Origin: DASQMT01 sp963835735
GTDB taxonomy: Bacteria; Actinomycetota; Thermoleophilia; Solirubrobacterales; Solirubrobacteraceae
Reading direction: 5' to 3'
Length of the DNA: 64,000 nucleotides
Assembly (NCBI GenBank): GCA_963835735.1
Contig: CAWIGP010000008.1
Span: forward strand, 62,001-126,000
Positions 34,688-43,744 of the stretch are shown here, piece after piece (position 1 is the stretch's first letter; the number at the start of each line of letters is the position of its first letter). The notes beneath the pieces are model-generated. The model did not search any database, was not told where the DNA came from, and saw only the letters and a program-made list of their open reading frames with translations. The position numbers and the translations under genes are program-made.

Positions 34688-36097
34688 ATGCGCCGGACCA
34701 AGATCGTCGCCACCATCGGCCCCGCCTCGCGCGACCCCGAGATCCTCGTCCAGATGATCGACGCCGGGATGGACGTCGCCCGGCTGAACTTCTCCCACGG
34801 CAGCGCCGAGGAGCACGCCGAGACGGCGCAGCGGGTGCGCGATGCCGCGAACCGGGCCGGCAGGTCCGTGGCGATCCTGCAGGACCTGCCGGGACCGAAG
34901 CTGCGGATCGGCAAGCTCGCCGGTGACATCGCCGAGCTCAAGCCGGGCGACGAGGTCACGTTCGTGTGCGGCCAGAACGAGGTCGAGGGCGACGCGCGCC
35001 GCATGTTCATCACCTGGGCGGGCCTGGCCGACACCGTCGAGCGCGGCGAGGTGATGTACCTCGCCGATGGCGCCGTACGGCTGAAGGTCGAGACAACGCG
35101 GCCCGGCGACGGGGAGATCGACGCGCTCGTGGAGATCGGCGGCTCGGTCGCCTCTCGCCAGGGCCTCAACATCCCCGGCGAGACCGCCGCGCTGCCGAGC
35201 GTGCCCGCAGAGGACCTCAAGCACCTCGCGACCGGCGAGCGGATCGGCGTCGACCTCGTGGGGATCTCGTTCGTGCGCCGCGCGGAGGACATCGAGTTCG
35301 TCCGCAAGCACACCCGCCTGCCGCTCGTCGCCAAGATCGAGAAGCCGCAGGCCGTCCAGCGCGCGGAGGAGATCGTGCGCGCCGCCGACTGCGTGATGGT
35401 CGCGCGCGGCGACCTCGGCATCGAGCTGCGGATCGAGGAGGTGCCGATCGTCCAGAAGCAGATCATCTCGCTCGCCGGCGCGCTCGCCCGTCCGGTGATC
35501 ACCGCGACACAGATGCTCGACTCGATGGTCGCCTCCTCGCGCCCGACGCGCGCCGAGGTGACCGACGTCGCCAACGCGATCCTCGACGGCACCGATGCGG
35601 TGATGCTCTCCCAGGAGAGCGCGGTCGGCCAGTATCCGGTCGGCGCGGTCGCGATGCTCGCCTCGATCGCGGAGCGGACCGAGCTGACGGCTCCCTATCG
35701 CGAGTGGAACGAGCGCCGCGTGCGCCGCGACCGCCGCGACCCCGCCTACACGCTCGCCTACACGGCCTGCCGCGCGGCACACGAGCTGGGGCTGGCCGCA
35801 CTCGTCTGCCCGACGCTGTCGGGCCGCTCGGCCCGCCTGATCTCCGCGCACCGCCCGGCGGTGCCGATCTACGCGCTCTCACCCGGCCGCGAGACCGTAC
35901 GCCGCTGCGGGCTGATGTGGGGCGTGCGGGCGGAGTCGATCAAGCGCATCGAGACAACCGAGGAGCTGATCGCAGAGAGCGCGCGGCGGGTCGTCGAGCT
36001 CGGCTGGGTCAAGCCGGGCGAGCGCGTCGGCGTCACCGCGGGGCTGCCGTCGGGCAAGCCCGGGACGACGAGCCTGCTGCAGATCCAGACCGTCTGA
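34688..36097 (+). CDS. pyk: pyruvate kinase
   Basis: 469 residues, full length. It converts PEP and ADP to pyruvate and ATP. Motifs are TKIVATIGPAS, MDVARLNFSHG, the catalytic-Lys region LPLVAKIEKPQAV, the metal-binding VMVARGDLGIEL and ITATQMLDSM. The C-terminal allosteric domain is present (CPTLSGRSARLISAHRP). The stop abuts the hairpin at 36097-36127. Confidence 0.97.
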   Translation: MRRTKIVATIGPASRDPEILVQMIDAGMDVARLNFSHGSAEEHAETAQRVRDAANRAGRSVAILQDLPGPKLRIGKLAGDIAELKPGDEVTFVCGQNEVEGDARRMFITWAGLADTVERGEVMYLADGAVRLKVETTRPGDGEIDALVEIGGSVASRQGLNIPGETAALPSVPAEDLKHLATGERIGVDLVGISFVRRAEDIEFVRKHTRLPLVAKIEKPQAVQRAEEIVRAADCVMVARGDLGIELRIEEVPIVQKQIISLAGALARPVITATQMLDSMVASSRPTRAEVTDVANAILDGTDAVMLSQESAVGQYPVGAVAMLASIAERTELTAPYREWNERRVRRDRRDPAYTLAYTACRAAHELGLAALVCPTLSGRSARLISAHRPAVPIYALSPGRETVRRCGLMWGVRAESIKRIETTEELIAESARRVVELGWVKPGERVGVTAGLPSGKPGTTSLLQIQTV

Positions 36098-36127
36098 ACC
36101 TAAACGGGGACTGTCCCGCTTTAGGTT
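36097..36127. terminator. hairpin between convergent pyk and UbiB-like genes
   Basis: AACCTAAA (36097-36104) pairs with TTTAGGTT (36120-36127), and an inner CGGG/CCCG stem surrounds the loop GACTGT. Both stop codons lie in or at the edge of it, so it could end transcription from both sides. It shares its AACCTAAA and GGGAC-AGTCCC elements with the hairpin at 40831-40863, so it also belongs to a repeat family. Confidence 0.65.
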
Positions 36128-37494
36128 CCGTAGAAGGCGGCCTCCTGCCGCCCGAGCTCCGTGACCGGCGCGTCGCCGTACATCCACTCGCGCGCGATCC
36201 GGTGGAAGTTCGCGTGGCAGCGCAGCTGCGAGAGCACGGCGAGCGTGAGCATCTCCACGCGCCGGCCGAACAGGTGGTCGGCGGGGAGCGTCTCGTGCCG
36301 CATCTGGCCGAAGTGCTGCGAGCGCGGGTCGGACATGTCGATCATCACCTGCGTCGCGATCTCCGGCTGCAGCTCGATGTCCTCGTCGAGCACGTACCAC
36401 CAGGTCGCGTCGCGGAACTGGGCGAGCAGCTTGTCGGGGCGGAAGCGGTCCGGGTGGGCGAGGAAGCCTGTCTCCGCCCAGATCTCGTGCAGCCGCTCGC
36501 CGTCGCCTTCGTGCCCGGCGCGCTGGCAGGCCAGCTCGATCTCGATCAGCTCCTTCGGCATCACCTTGAACAGGCCGAAGTCCAGGAACGCCACCTTGCC
36601 GTCGTCGAGCAGCATGAAGTTGCCGGGGTGCGGATCGCCCGAGAACTGGTGGTGGCGGTACATGCAGCCGAAGTAGAAGCGGAACACGATCTCGCCGACG
36701 CGGTCGCGCGTGGCCTGGTCCATCTCCTTGATCGCGTCGAAGCCGGCGCCGTGCACGAGCTCGCTGACGAGCACCCGCTCGCGCGAGAGCGCGGTCATCA
36801 CGTCCGGCACGACGATGAACGGGTGGCCGCGGAAGATGCGCGCGAGCGAGCGCTGGTTCTGCGCCTCGAGCTCGTAGTCGAGCTCCTCGCCGATGCGCGC
36901 GCGCAGCTCCTCGGCGGTCGCCTTGACGTCGAGCCCCGGCGCGACCTGCTTCATCAGGCGCAGGATCATCCCGAGGTTCTGCATGTCGGCCCGGACAGCC
37001 TGTGCGACGCCGGGGTACTGCACCTTGACCGCCACGTCGCGGCCGTCGTGCAGCGACGCCCTGTAGACCTGGCCGATCGACGCGGCGGCGACCGGCTCCT
37101 CCTCGAACGTCGCGAACAGCTCGTCCACGGGCGCCTCGAGCTCCGACTCGATCACCTTGCGCATGTCGGCGAAGCGCACGTTCGGCGCGGCGTCGCGCAG
37201 CTCGCCGAGCTTGCGCTGGAACTCGTCGCGGTACTCCTCCGGCACCAGGCCCACGTCGAGGAACGAGAGCACCTGGCCAAGCTTCATCGCGGCGCCCTTC
37301 ATCGTCCCGAGCGCGGTGACGATCTGCTCGGCCGCCTCGATGTGGCGGCGCTCGAGCGCGGCCTGCCTGCCCTTGTCGTCGCGCGTCAGGTTGGCGGCCT
37401 GGGTGCCGAGCTGGCGCGTGCCCTGGCCGGCGGCGAGGCGGGCGATGCGAGCGGTCCGCACGATGCGCGACGTCGGGATCCGGTCCTTGGCCAT
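36121..37494 (-). CDS. ABC1/UbiB-like atypical kinase
   Basis: 457 residues. The KxGQ motif is in MKGAAMKLGQVLSFLD. AAASIGQVYRASLHDGRDVAVKVQYPG gives the Ala-rich loop and Lys. HHQFSGDPHPGNFMLLDDGKVAFLDFGLFK carries the catalytic and metal residues (D-x-x-x-x-N and DFG). Such ATPases support lipid or isoprenoid-quinone biology. The upstream in-frame extension to 37818 is antisense to nothing coherent and was dropped in favour of ATG 37494. Confidence 0.92.
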   Translation of the reverse strand: MAKDRIPTSRIVRTARIARLAAGQGTRQLGTQAANLTRDDKGRQAALERRHIEAAEQIVTALGTMKGAAMKLGQVLSFLDVGLVPEEYRDEFQRKLGELRDAAPNVRFADMRKVIESELEAPVDELFATFEEEPVAAASIGQVYRASLHDGRDVAVKVQYPGVAQAVRADMQNLGMILRLMKQVAPGLDVKATAEELRARIGEELDYELEAQNQRSLARIFRGHPFIVVPDVMTALSRERVLVSELVHGAGFDAIKEMDQATRDRVGEIVFRFYFGCMYRHHQFSGDPHPGNFMLLDDGKVAFLDFGLFKVMPKELIEIELACQRAGHEGDGERLHEIWAETGFLAHPDRFRPDKLLAQFRDATWWYVLDEDIELQPEIATQVMIDMSDPRSQHFGQMRHETLPADHLFGRRVEMLTLAVLSQLRCHANFHRIAREWMYGDAPVTELGRQEAAFYGT

Positions 37495-37508
37495 GGCCGC
37501 GGATGGTG

Positions 37509-38147
37509 TCAGGGCGTCGGCGTCGGCGTGGCCGCTGGCTGCTCCAGCCCTTCCTGGGGGACCGCCATCGGCGTGGCGGTGGGTGTCGGTGTGGGCGTCG
37601 GAGTGGTGGTCGGCGTCGGCGTCGGGCTCGGCGTCTCGCGCTCCTCGACGCTCGGGGTCGGGGTCGGCGTGGCGTCCTCGTCCTGCTCCGAGCCGCCGAA
37701 GAACGTCGTGCTGCCGCCGTCGCCGCTCACCGGATCGCCTGCGATCAGCTCCGACGCGGTCACGACACCGGCCGCGCCGGCAAAGGCGATGAGCCCGGTG
37801 ACGATCGCGAGCCTCCACTGGCGGCCGCTGAGCGGGCGCTTGTGCACGGCGCGCGGCGTGGTGGTCTGCGGGAGCGCCTCGACCTCCTCGGTCGGCGCCG
37901 GCGCCAGCGGATCGAACTCCTCATCCTCGCGCGGCTTCGAGCCCACGCTGCCGACCCGGCGCGCCGTCACCTCCGACACCTTCTCGGTCGGGCGCTGGAG
38001 CAGCTCGGAGACGATCGACACGATCACCGGCGTCATCGCGGCGGCGAACACCGTCCCGCGCTCCCAGAACATCGGGACCACGATCGCGGCGATCGCGCTC
38101 GCCGCGGCGGCGATCAGGAGGGTCTTGATCGAGAAGCCACCGCCCAC
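37509..38147 (-). CDS. hypothetical membrane protein with Thr/Pro-rich C-terminal tail
   Basis: 212 residues. Helix 1 is KTLLIAAAASAIAAIVVPMFW, with a further hydrophobic stretch (GTVFAAAMTPVIVSIVSELL) following. A cytosolic acidic linker precedes helix 3 (LAIVTGLIAFAGAAGVVTASELIAG). The tail from about residue 160 is a TP-repeat (PTPTPTTTPTPTPTPTAT) resembling glycosylated or wall-spanning linkers. It lies 11 bp downstream of the MBL-fold gene and 14 bp upstream of the UbiB-like gene on the same strand. Function unknown. Confidence 0.75.
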   Translation of the reverse strand: MGGGFSIKTLLIAAAASAIAAIVVPMFWERGTVFAAAMTPVIVSIVSELLQRPTEKVSEVTARRVGSVGSKPREDEEFDPLAPAPTEEVEALPQTTTPRAVHKRPLSGRQWRLAIVTGLIAFAGAAGVVTASELIAGDPVSGDGGSTTFFGGSEQDEDATPTPTPSVEERETPSPTPTPTTTPTPTPTPTATPMAVPQEGLEQPAATPTPTP

Positions 38148-38158
38148 GCCCCTCCACG

Positions 38159-38899
38159 CTAGCGAGCGATCTGTGACCCCGGCACGATGTCGTCGCTCCC
38201 GTCAGGCCAGCGCACCCAGGCCTTGTGGCCGCCGTCATAGTCGTCGCCGAGCAGCACGAGCGTGGCCGGCTCGCCCATCGCGGTGCAGGGCTCGTTCCCC
38301 TCCGGGTCCAGCCCGCGCCACACGCGCACGAACGCATTGGACTCCAGCTCGTCGGCGACCGTGGTCGGGTCGGTGTGGCCAGGGCGGATCGTCGTGTCCG
38401 GAGGGAGCTTGAGCAGCACGTTCATGATCGAGTGCTTGAGGTCGGCGTACGTCGTGTGACCGGGCGCGCGCACGCCGCCGACCGAGTTCTTGAACAGCGT
38501 GTCGCCGGTGAACACGTCGCTGCCGTCGGCGAGCAGCGAGAGCATGCCGCGCGTGTGGCCCGGGGTGTGGATCGCCTCGACGCGGACGCCGCCGATATCC
38601 AGCTCGTCGCCCGGGTTCAGGTCGCCGGTCGCGCCGTCGACCAGCTCGCGCTCGTCCGGGTGGATCAGCACCTGCACGTCCGGGAAGCGATCGCGGACGG
38701 CAGCCAGCTCGGCCACGTGGTCGTGGTGATGATGGGTGAGCAGGACGTGGGTGATCGTGATGTCGTTCGTGGCGGCCTGGTCGAGCAGCGGGCGCACGGG
38801 GCCGCCCGCGTCGACGAGGAAGGCTTCGCCGTCGAATCCCGCCGCCACGAGGTACGTGTTGGACAGCCAGTCCGGGTGCATCGAGCGCTCGACGATCAT
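38159..38899 (-). CDS. MBL-fold hydrolase, glyoxalase II-like
   Basis: 246 residues. The di-zinc motif THHHHDHVAE is followed by HTPGHTRGM, FTGDTLFKNSVGG and RPGHTDPTTVADE, the ligand order of glyoxalase II-like hydrolases. The C-terminus carries an unusual small beta stretch (GEPATLVLLGDDYDGGHKAWVRWPDGSDDIVPG), possibly a separate subdomain. It is divergent from a VOC/glyoxalase I-like gene, which hints at a thiol-linked aldehyde detoxification pair; this is context only. Confidence 0.87.
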   Translation of the reverse strand: MIVERSMHPDWLSNTYLVAAGFDGEAFLVDAGGPVRPLLDQAATNDITITHVLLTHHHHDHVAELAAVRDRFPDVQVLIHPDERELVDGATGDLNPGDELDIGGVRVEAIHTPGHTRGMLSLLADGSDVFTGDTLFKNSVGGVRAPGHTTYADLKHSIMNVLLKLPPDTTIRPGHTDPTTVADELESNAFVRVWRGLDPEGNEPCTAMGEPATLVLLGDDYDGGHKAWVRWPDGSDDIVPGSQIAR

Positions 38900-38931
38900 G
38901 CGCGCACCCTAGTGGGTTAGCCTCCGCGGTC

Positions 38932-39306
38932 ATGGAGTTCATCCACACCTGCTACCGGATCGGCGACATCGACCGGTCCGTCGCGTTCTACGAGGCGCTG
39001 GGGTTCGAGGAGCGCCGGCGGATGCCGATCCGCGACGAGGCGATCAACGTCTTCATGGGGGTGCCGGGCGACGGCGACCGGCTCGAGCTCACCCACAACT
39101 TCGGCGTCGACTCCTACGACCTCGGCACCGGTTACAACCACATCGCGCTCACCGTGCCCGACCTCGACGGGACGCTCGCCGAGCTCGGCGGGAAGGGCAT
39201 CGAACCGGAGCGGCCGCCTTACCTGGTGGGCGAGAACGGACCGCGCATCTGCTTCGTGCGCGATCCGGACGGCTACCGCGTCGAGTTGATCGAAGGCGGC
39301 GTGTAG
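38932..39306 (+). CDS. VOC-family protein, glyoxalase I-like
   Basis: 124 residues. IHTCYRIGDIDRSVAFYEALGFEERRRMPI and YNHIALTVPDLDGTLAELGGKGIEPE are the two beta-alpha-beta-beta-beta modules. Metal ligands H5, E52-like (RLELTHN), H (YNHIAL) and E (YRVELIE) match the lactoylglutathione lyase pattern. Actinobacteria usually use mycothiol or other thiols, so the exact substrate is open. Short gap (17 bp) to the Ppx/GppA gene on the same strand. Confidence 0.85.
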   Translation: MEFIHTCYRIGDIDRSVAFYEALGFEERRRMPIRDEAINVFMGVPGDGDRLELTHNFGVDSYDLGTGYNHIALTVPDLDGTLAELGGKGIEPERPPYLVGENGPRICFVRDPDGYRVELIEGGV

Positions 39307-39323
39307 GCACTACCGTTCGCCGG

Positions 39324-40838
39324 GTGGAGCGCCGGCTCGCCGTCATCGACCTCGGGTCGAACTCCTTCCGCCTCGTCGTGTTCTCCCACACCGACGCGTG
39401 GTGGAAGCGGACCGACGAGATCTACGAGCCGGTGCGGGTCGGCGAGCACCAGGAGGCGGGGGGACCGCTCCAGCCCGAGCCGATGGAGCGCGCGCTCGAG
39501 ACGATCGAGCTGTTCGCCCACTTCTGCCGCGCGACGGGGATCGAGCGCATCCGCCCGCTCGCCACGTCGGCGATCCGCGAGGCCTCGAACCGCAAGGCGT
39601 TCCTGCGCGCGGCGCACAGGCGCTCCGGCATGGAGGTCGAGGTCCTCTCGCGCGCGGCGGAGGCGCGCTACGGGTATCTCGCGGTCGTCAACTCGACCAC
39701 GCTGACCGACGGCGTCGCGCTCGATCTCGGCGGCGGCTCGATGCAGCTCACCCGCGTGTCGCACCGGCGCGCTCGCGACGCGCAGTCGTGGCGACTCGGC
39801 GCGGTCGTGACGACCGAGCGCTTCCTGCCCACCGACCGTGTCAAGCCGAAGCAGCTCAAGGCCCTGCGCGAGCATGTCCGCGCCGAGCTGCGCTCGGCGC
39901 CGTGGCTCACGACGGGGCCGCGCCGCATCGCCGGGATCGGCGGCACGGTCCGCAACCTCGCGGGCACGGCGATGATGGCGGAAGGGCTGCCGTCGTTCGG
40001 CGTCCAAGGGTTCCTCCTCCAGCGCGGCGCGCTGGACGCGCTGGTGGAGCGGCTCGCCGCGCTCACGCCCGCCGATCGCCGCCGCGTGCCCGGCGTCAAG
40101 CCGGAGCGCGCCGACCTGATCCTCGCGGGCGGCGTCGTCGTGCAGACCGTGATGGACGCCGGCGGATTCGACGCGCTCGAGGTGACCGAGGCGGGACTGC
40201 GCGAGGGAGTGCTGTTCGAGGAGCTGCTCGCGGACCAGGACGAGCCGCTGCTGGCCGACGTCCGCGCCGCCTCCGTCCGCAACCTCGCCGCCCAATATCA
40301 CCCCGAGGCCGCGCACACCGAGCACGTCGCGCGGCTCGCGCTCGAGATCTGGGACGCGCTCGCCGGAGGCGGCGTGCATGCCGGGGACGAAGAGGAGCGC
40401 GAGCTGCTGTGGGCCGCCGCGATGCTCCACGACATCGGCACCGCCGTCGACTACGACGACCACCACAAGCACTCGCGCTACCTGATCCTCAACGCGGGCC
40501 TGCCCGGCTTCTCGCCGCGCGAGACCGCGCTGATCGGGCAGGTGGCCAGGTATCACCGCAAGGGGCAGCCGAGCCTGGGCGAGTTCGCGTCGCTGGCCCG
40601 CAGGGGCGACGACGAGCTGCTCAACCGCTGCGCGGCCGTCCTACGCGTGGCCGAGCAGCTCGAGCGCCCGCGCGACCAGACCGTGCGCCACGCGAGGGTC
40701 ATCGTCGACGACGGCCGCGTGCGGCTGCGGCTGCAGACCCAGGCCGACGCGACGATCAGCCGCTGGGGCGCGCAGCGCCAAGGCGACCTGTTCCTCCGCG
40801 CGTTCGGCCGCGAGCTCGACGTCGTCGCCCCAACCTAA
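39324..40838 (+). CDS. Ppx/GppA-family exopolyphosphatase with HD domain
   Basis: 504 residues from GTG 39324. The ASKHA phosphatase core starts LAVIDLGSNSFRLVVF. LDLGGGSMQLTRV and IGGTVRNLAG follow, and residues about 320-430 form an HD domain (AAHTEHVARLALEIW, AAMLHDIGTAVDY). It would hydrolyse polyphosphate and/or pppGpp and so touch the stringent response. The start is at the edge of the conserved core. Confidence 0.92.
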   Translation: MERRLAVIDLGSNSFRLVVFSHTDAWWKRTDEIYEPVRVGEHQEAGGPLQPEPMERALETIELFAHFCRATGIERIRPLATSAIREASNRKAFLRAAHRRSGMEVEVLSRAAEARYGYLAVVNSTTLTDGVALDLGGGSMQLTRVSHRRARDAQSWRLGAVVTTERFLPTDRVKPKQLKALREHVRAELRSAPWLTTGPRRIAGIGGTVRNLAGTAMMAEGLPSFGVQGFLLQRGALDALVERLAALTPADRRRVPGVKPERADLILAGGVVVQTVMDAGGFDALEVTEAGLREGVLFEELLADQDEPLLADVRAASVRNLAAQYHPEAAHTEHVARLALEIWDALAGGGVHAGDEEERELLWAAAMLHDIGTAVDYDDHHKHSRYLILNAGLPGFSPRETALIGQVARYHRKGQPSLGEFASLARRGDDELLNRCAAVLRVAEQLERPRDQTVRHARVIVDDGRVRLRLQTQADATISRWGAQRQGDLFLRAFGRELDVVAPT

Positions 40839-40863
40839 AGAGGGACAGTCCCTCTTCAGGTTG
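40831..40863. terminator. hairpin between convergent Ppx/GppA and penicillin acylase genes
   Basis: CAACCTAAAGAGGGAC (40831-40846) pairs with GTCCCTCTTCAGGTTG (40848-40863) at 15 of 16 positions. It overlaps the Ppx stop and ends 4 bp before the acylase stop. It is both a plausible bidirectional terminator and a member of the AACCTAAA hairpin family also seen at 36097-36127. Confidence 0.68.
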
Positions 40864-40867
40864 GCGC

Positions 40868-43363
40868 TCACGGCGCGAACTGCATCACCTGGTGGATCCC
40901 GCTCGGGCGGTTCGTGTACTGGATGTCGGCCAGCGGCAGCGGGGAGAACGCGATCTTCGTCACCGGCTGGCGCCACTGCGCCGGGTCGGTGTTCCCGCGC
41001 CGCGCCGCCTCGGCCTGCGCGGCGCGGTCGATCGCCGCCCACAGGTCGCGGGCGCAGGCCGCGACGTTGCCCTTGCCGCAGTAGCGGACGTTGAACTCGC
41101 CGGGCACCTTGCCGCCCGCGAGCGCGCGCAGGTCCTTGGCCATGTACTGGTGCCAGCCGCCGTACATGCCGCTCGGCGGCGACTGGAAGCGGACCTGGCG
41201 CGTCTCGAGCGCCTTGCACAGCGAGGCGCCGAGCCGGCCGCACATCGCGGCGCCCGCGAGGTCGCTCCAGATCGCGCGCATCGCGGCTTGGCCGGGCGCG
41301 TCGACCAGGCCGTCTGCGTTCGCGTCGACCCAGCTCGCGTCGCCCGCGCTCCAGCTCGTGATCTGGTCGACGACCGCCTGGGCGAGCGGGCTCGGCGCCC
41401 TGCCCTTGGCGAGGATCGCGGTCACCGCGGGCCACATCAGGCCGCGCGGGTCTGCGGTCGCCGCCGCGTTCTCGGCGCCCAGCACGGTCGCGGGCGTGTG
41501 CTTCTCGGTCCGCGCGAGCTCCTTGAGCAGCCAGTCGTCGCGCTGCGTGCTGCCCTCGTCCCAGCGGTCGTCGCCGGCCGGGAAGTCCTTCGCGGGCTTG
41601 TTGTTCCAGTTGACGATCACGCCGCTGGGCGGATTGACGACCTGCGGATGCTTGGCGTTGGCGAGATAGCCCTTCCACTCGAACCGACCGCGGCCGTCCG
41701 TCGGCAGGTCGCCGTTGACGCCCTTCGGGCGCAGCGGCAGGCGGCCGGTAGTGGTGAACGCGATGTCCTTGTCGTCGGCGTAGAACGCGTTGAACGTCTG
41801 CGGCGTCGCGAGGGCGGCCCTGTTGAAATCCGCGCCGTTACGGACCTGTCCGTAGGTGAGCTTCTGGAAGAAGATCTGGTCGGTGGTCTCGCGCCCTGCG
41901 CTCGAGCGCCGCTGCGAGAGCGCCACCGTCCGCCTGGTGCCCGCCACGCGCGCGTAGCCGATCACCGGACCGTGCACGGTGCGGTTGAACCGCACCGTGA
42001 CCTTGTCGTCACCGCTGGAGATCGTGCCGGCGTCCACCCGCTCCATCCGGCGGCACTCGCCCTTGTAGCGATAGCGCGTACGAGAGCCCCCGCAGAGCGT
42101 CTCGGCGTAGGTGTCGACGATGTCCACGCTTGCCGACGTGAGCGTCCACGCGGACCGCTCGCCGCGGCCTATCAGCATGTAGCCCGGGAAGGGCGGAGCG
42201 GTAGCACCGCGGGCGCGAATCGTCCGTCCGTAGAGGCCGATCTCCGACGTCAGGCCGGGGAAGTTGTAACCGAGCTGCGGGCCGCCCGCGAAGATCGGCG
42301 TGCCGGTCGCCGAGCGGCGCCCGTTGACGAGCAGGACGTTGGATGCCTTCGGTCGCTCAGGGGTCGCCGCCGCGGTCGCCGTCCGCGCCCGGCAGCTTCG
42401 ATCGCCGGCCGACCTGAAGCTGCCTCGCTCGAGCCGCACCACGCCCTTCGGCCGGCGCGCGGACACGGCCGTCTGATACGGCGCCCGGCGGCTCGTCGTG
42501 GTCGACGTCCCGGGGTCGTTGCGCTGTCGCAGGTCCTCGTAGACCGAAGCCCCGCGCCGAGCGCCGAACCTGTCGCGCGCCTCGTCGAGGAACAGCGCGT
42601 TCTCGACCTCCTGACCGCCGCCCTGGCCGAGGAACTGCGCCTTGAACGCGTTGACCGCGAAGACCTCCGCGCGTCCGAAGCGAGCCGCGGACGGCCTGTT
42701 CTGCGCGTACCAGCGGTTGATGCCGACGAGGTAGGTGTCGATGTCGGCCAGCACCTTGCGCCCGGCGCTGCCCGCCGCCTTCAGAGCCGCCTCGTTGCGG
42801 CGCGTGACCTCGGCCCGGACGCTCGCGCTCGGCTGGTAGGTGTACAGCCCGAGCAGGAGCTGGAGCGCCGACACTCCCGGCACGTCGATCGCGGCGGCGA
42901 AGCCGTTGCCGCGCGCCAGGTCGAGCAGCAGGTTGCGATCCTCGGCCATGACATAGCCCGCCCCGAAGATCACGCCGTCGTCCGTGTCCGAGTAGACGTG
43001 CGGCACGCCGTACGCGTCCCGGCGGATGCGCGCGGTGAGCGTTCGCGCGCCCGCTTGCGCCGTGACGGTGTCGTCGGTGATCAGCGACGGGTCGTCGGCC
43101 GCGAGCAGCTTGGCGGACTTGAAGTAGCCGCTGCCGTCGGCGCTCGGCGCCAGCACCGCATCGGTGACGTTGCGCCCGAGCGGCGTGAGCCGGTCGTACA
43201 TCAGCGCCTGCGCGCTGGCCGGCAGCATGCCGGCGCGCGAGGCCCAGGCCACGCCGGGCTCCCCCTGCCCGTGCGGGATCACGTTCAACTCGGTCTCGGC
43301 GGCGGCCGTCGCCGGAACGCCGGCGAGCAGCACCGACGCCAGTACGACGGCACGGCGGATCAT
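40868..43363 (-). CDS. secreted penicillin acylase-family N-terminal nucleophile hydrolase
   Basis: 831 residues, with signal peptide MIRRAVVLASVLLAGVPATAAA. The propeptide is autocleaved to free an N-terminal Ser. Here the site is PKA/SNVLLVNG, making S341 the nucleophile and giving an alpha chain of about 320 and a beta chain of about 490 residues. The motif FAGGPQLGYNFPG and VHGPVIG support the family. Substrates include N-acyl-homoserine lactones, beta-lactams and other amides. ATG 43363 is preceded by a strong GGAGGAGGAG ribosome-binding site, which rules out the longer frame to 43402. Confidence 0.9.
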   Translation of the reverse strand: MIRRAVVLASVLLAGVPATAAAETELNVIPHGQGEPGVAWASRAGMLPASAQALMYDRLTPLGRNVTDAVLAPSADGSGYFKSAKLLAADDPSLITDDTVTAQAGARTLTARIRRDAYGVPHVYSDTDDGVIFGAGYVMAEDRNLLLDLARGNGFAAAIDVPGVSALQLLLGLYTYQPSASVRAEVTRRNEAALKAAGSAGRKVLADIDTYLVGINRWYAQNRPSAARFGRAEVFAVNAFKAQFLGQGGGQEVENALFLDEARDRFGARRGASVYEDLRQRNDPGTSTTTSRRAPYQTAVSARRPKGVVRLERGSFRSAGDRSCRARTATAAATPERPKASNVLLVNGRRSATGTPIFAGGPQLGYNFPGLTSEIGLYGRTIRARGATAPPFPGYMLIGRGERSAWTLTSASVDIVDTYAETLCGGSRTRYRYKGECRRMERVDAGTISSGDDKVTVRFNRTVHGPVIGYARVAGTRRTVALSQRRSSAGRETTDQIFFQKLTYGQVRNGADFNRAALATPQTFNAFYADDKDIAFTTTGRLPLRPKGVNGDLPTDGRGRFEWKGYLANAKHPQVVNPPSGVIVNWNNKPAKDFPAGDDRWDEGSTQRDDWLLKELARTEKHTPATVLGAENAAATADPRGLMWPAVTAILAKGRAPSPLAQAVVDQITSWSAGDASWVDANADGLVDAPGQAAMRAIWSDLAGAAMCGRLGASLCKALETRQVRFQSPPSGMYGGWHQYMAKDLRALAGGKVPGEFNVRYCGKGNVAACARDLWAAIDRAAQAEAARRGNTDPAQWRQPVTKIAFSPLPLADIQYTNRPSGIHQVMQFAP

Positions 43364-43423
43364 GCAGCTCCTCCTCCTCGAAAGCGGCGGAGAAGCTAGC
43401 ACGGTCGCTGACTGAGCGTCAGT

Positions 43424-43744
43424 TCAGTTCATCGAGGGCGCGACCGGCTCCAGCTCGCGCTCGGCCGCGACCGCCTCGACGGTCTCGACCTCTTCCTCCT
43501 CGGAGCGCCCGCCGCCGTCGCCCTCGGCGTCGCACGTGACGCGCATCATCCCGGTGGCGACCCGCTCGTCGCCTACGACGACGAGCCCGCAGATCACGTC
43601 GCCCTCCTCCCAGCCCATCCGCTCGATGTCGAACCAGTTCAGATGAACCTCGGTGCCGGTGCCACCCCACGGGCACGTCTTGTCGTGGTGCTCCTTGGCC
43701 TTGCACACGGCCTGCATGTTCTTGGCGGACGCGTCTACGCTCAC
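43424..43744 (-). CDS. hypothetical protein with acidic C-terminus
   Basis: 106 residues from GTG 43744. Features: CKAKEHHDKTCPWGGTGTEVHLNWFDIERMGWEEGDVICGLVVVGDE, with two cysteines, then an acidic tail rich in Glu (RSEEEEVETVEAVAAERELEP). No family recognised. Its start codon abuts that of the divergent NUDIX gene with no spacer, so one of the two starts is probably wrong or both transcripts are leaderless. An internal ATG at 43717 is an alternative. Confidence 0.5.
   Translation of the reverse strand: MSVDASAKNMQAVCKAKEHHDKTCPWGGTGTEVHLNWFDIERMGWEEGDVICGLVVVGDERVATGMMRVTCDAEGDGGGRSEEEEVETVEAVAAERELEPVAPSMN

Noticed and set aside
37515..37680. Short GTCGGCGTCGG-like repeats
   Set aside because: They encode the Thr/Pro-rich tail of the membrane protein at 37509-38147 on the minus strand.
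39398..43399. Very long (1333-codon) plus-strand open frame
   Set aside because: It is Arg/Ala/Gly/Pro-rich with no domain. It overlaps the Ppx gene in another frame and is antisense to the penicillin acylase gene, which has signal peptide, motifs and a ribosome-binding site. GC-rich sequence produces such open frames by codon bias.
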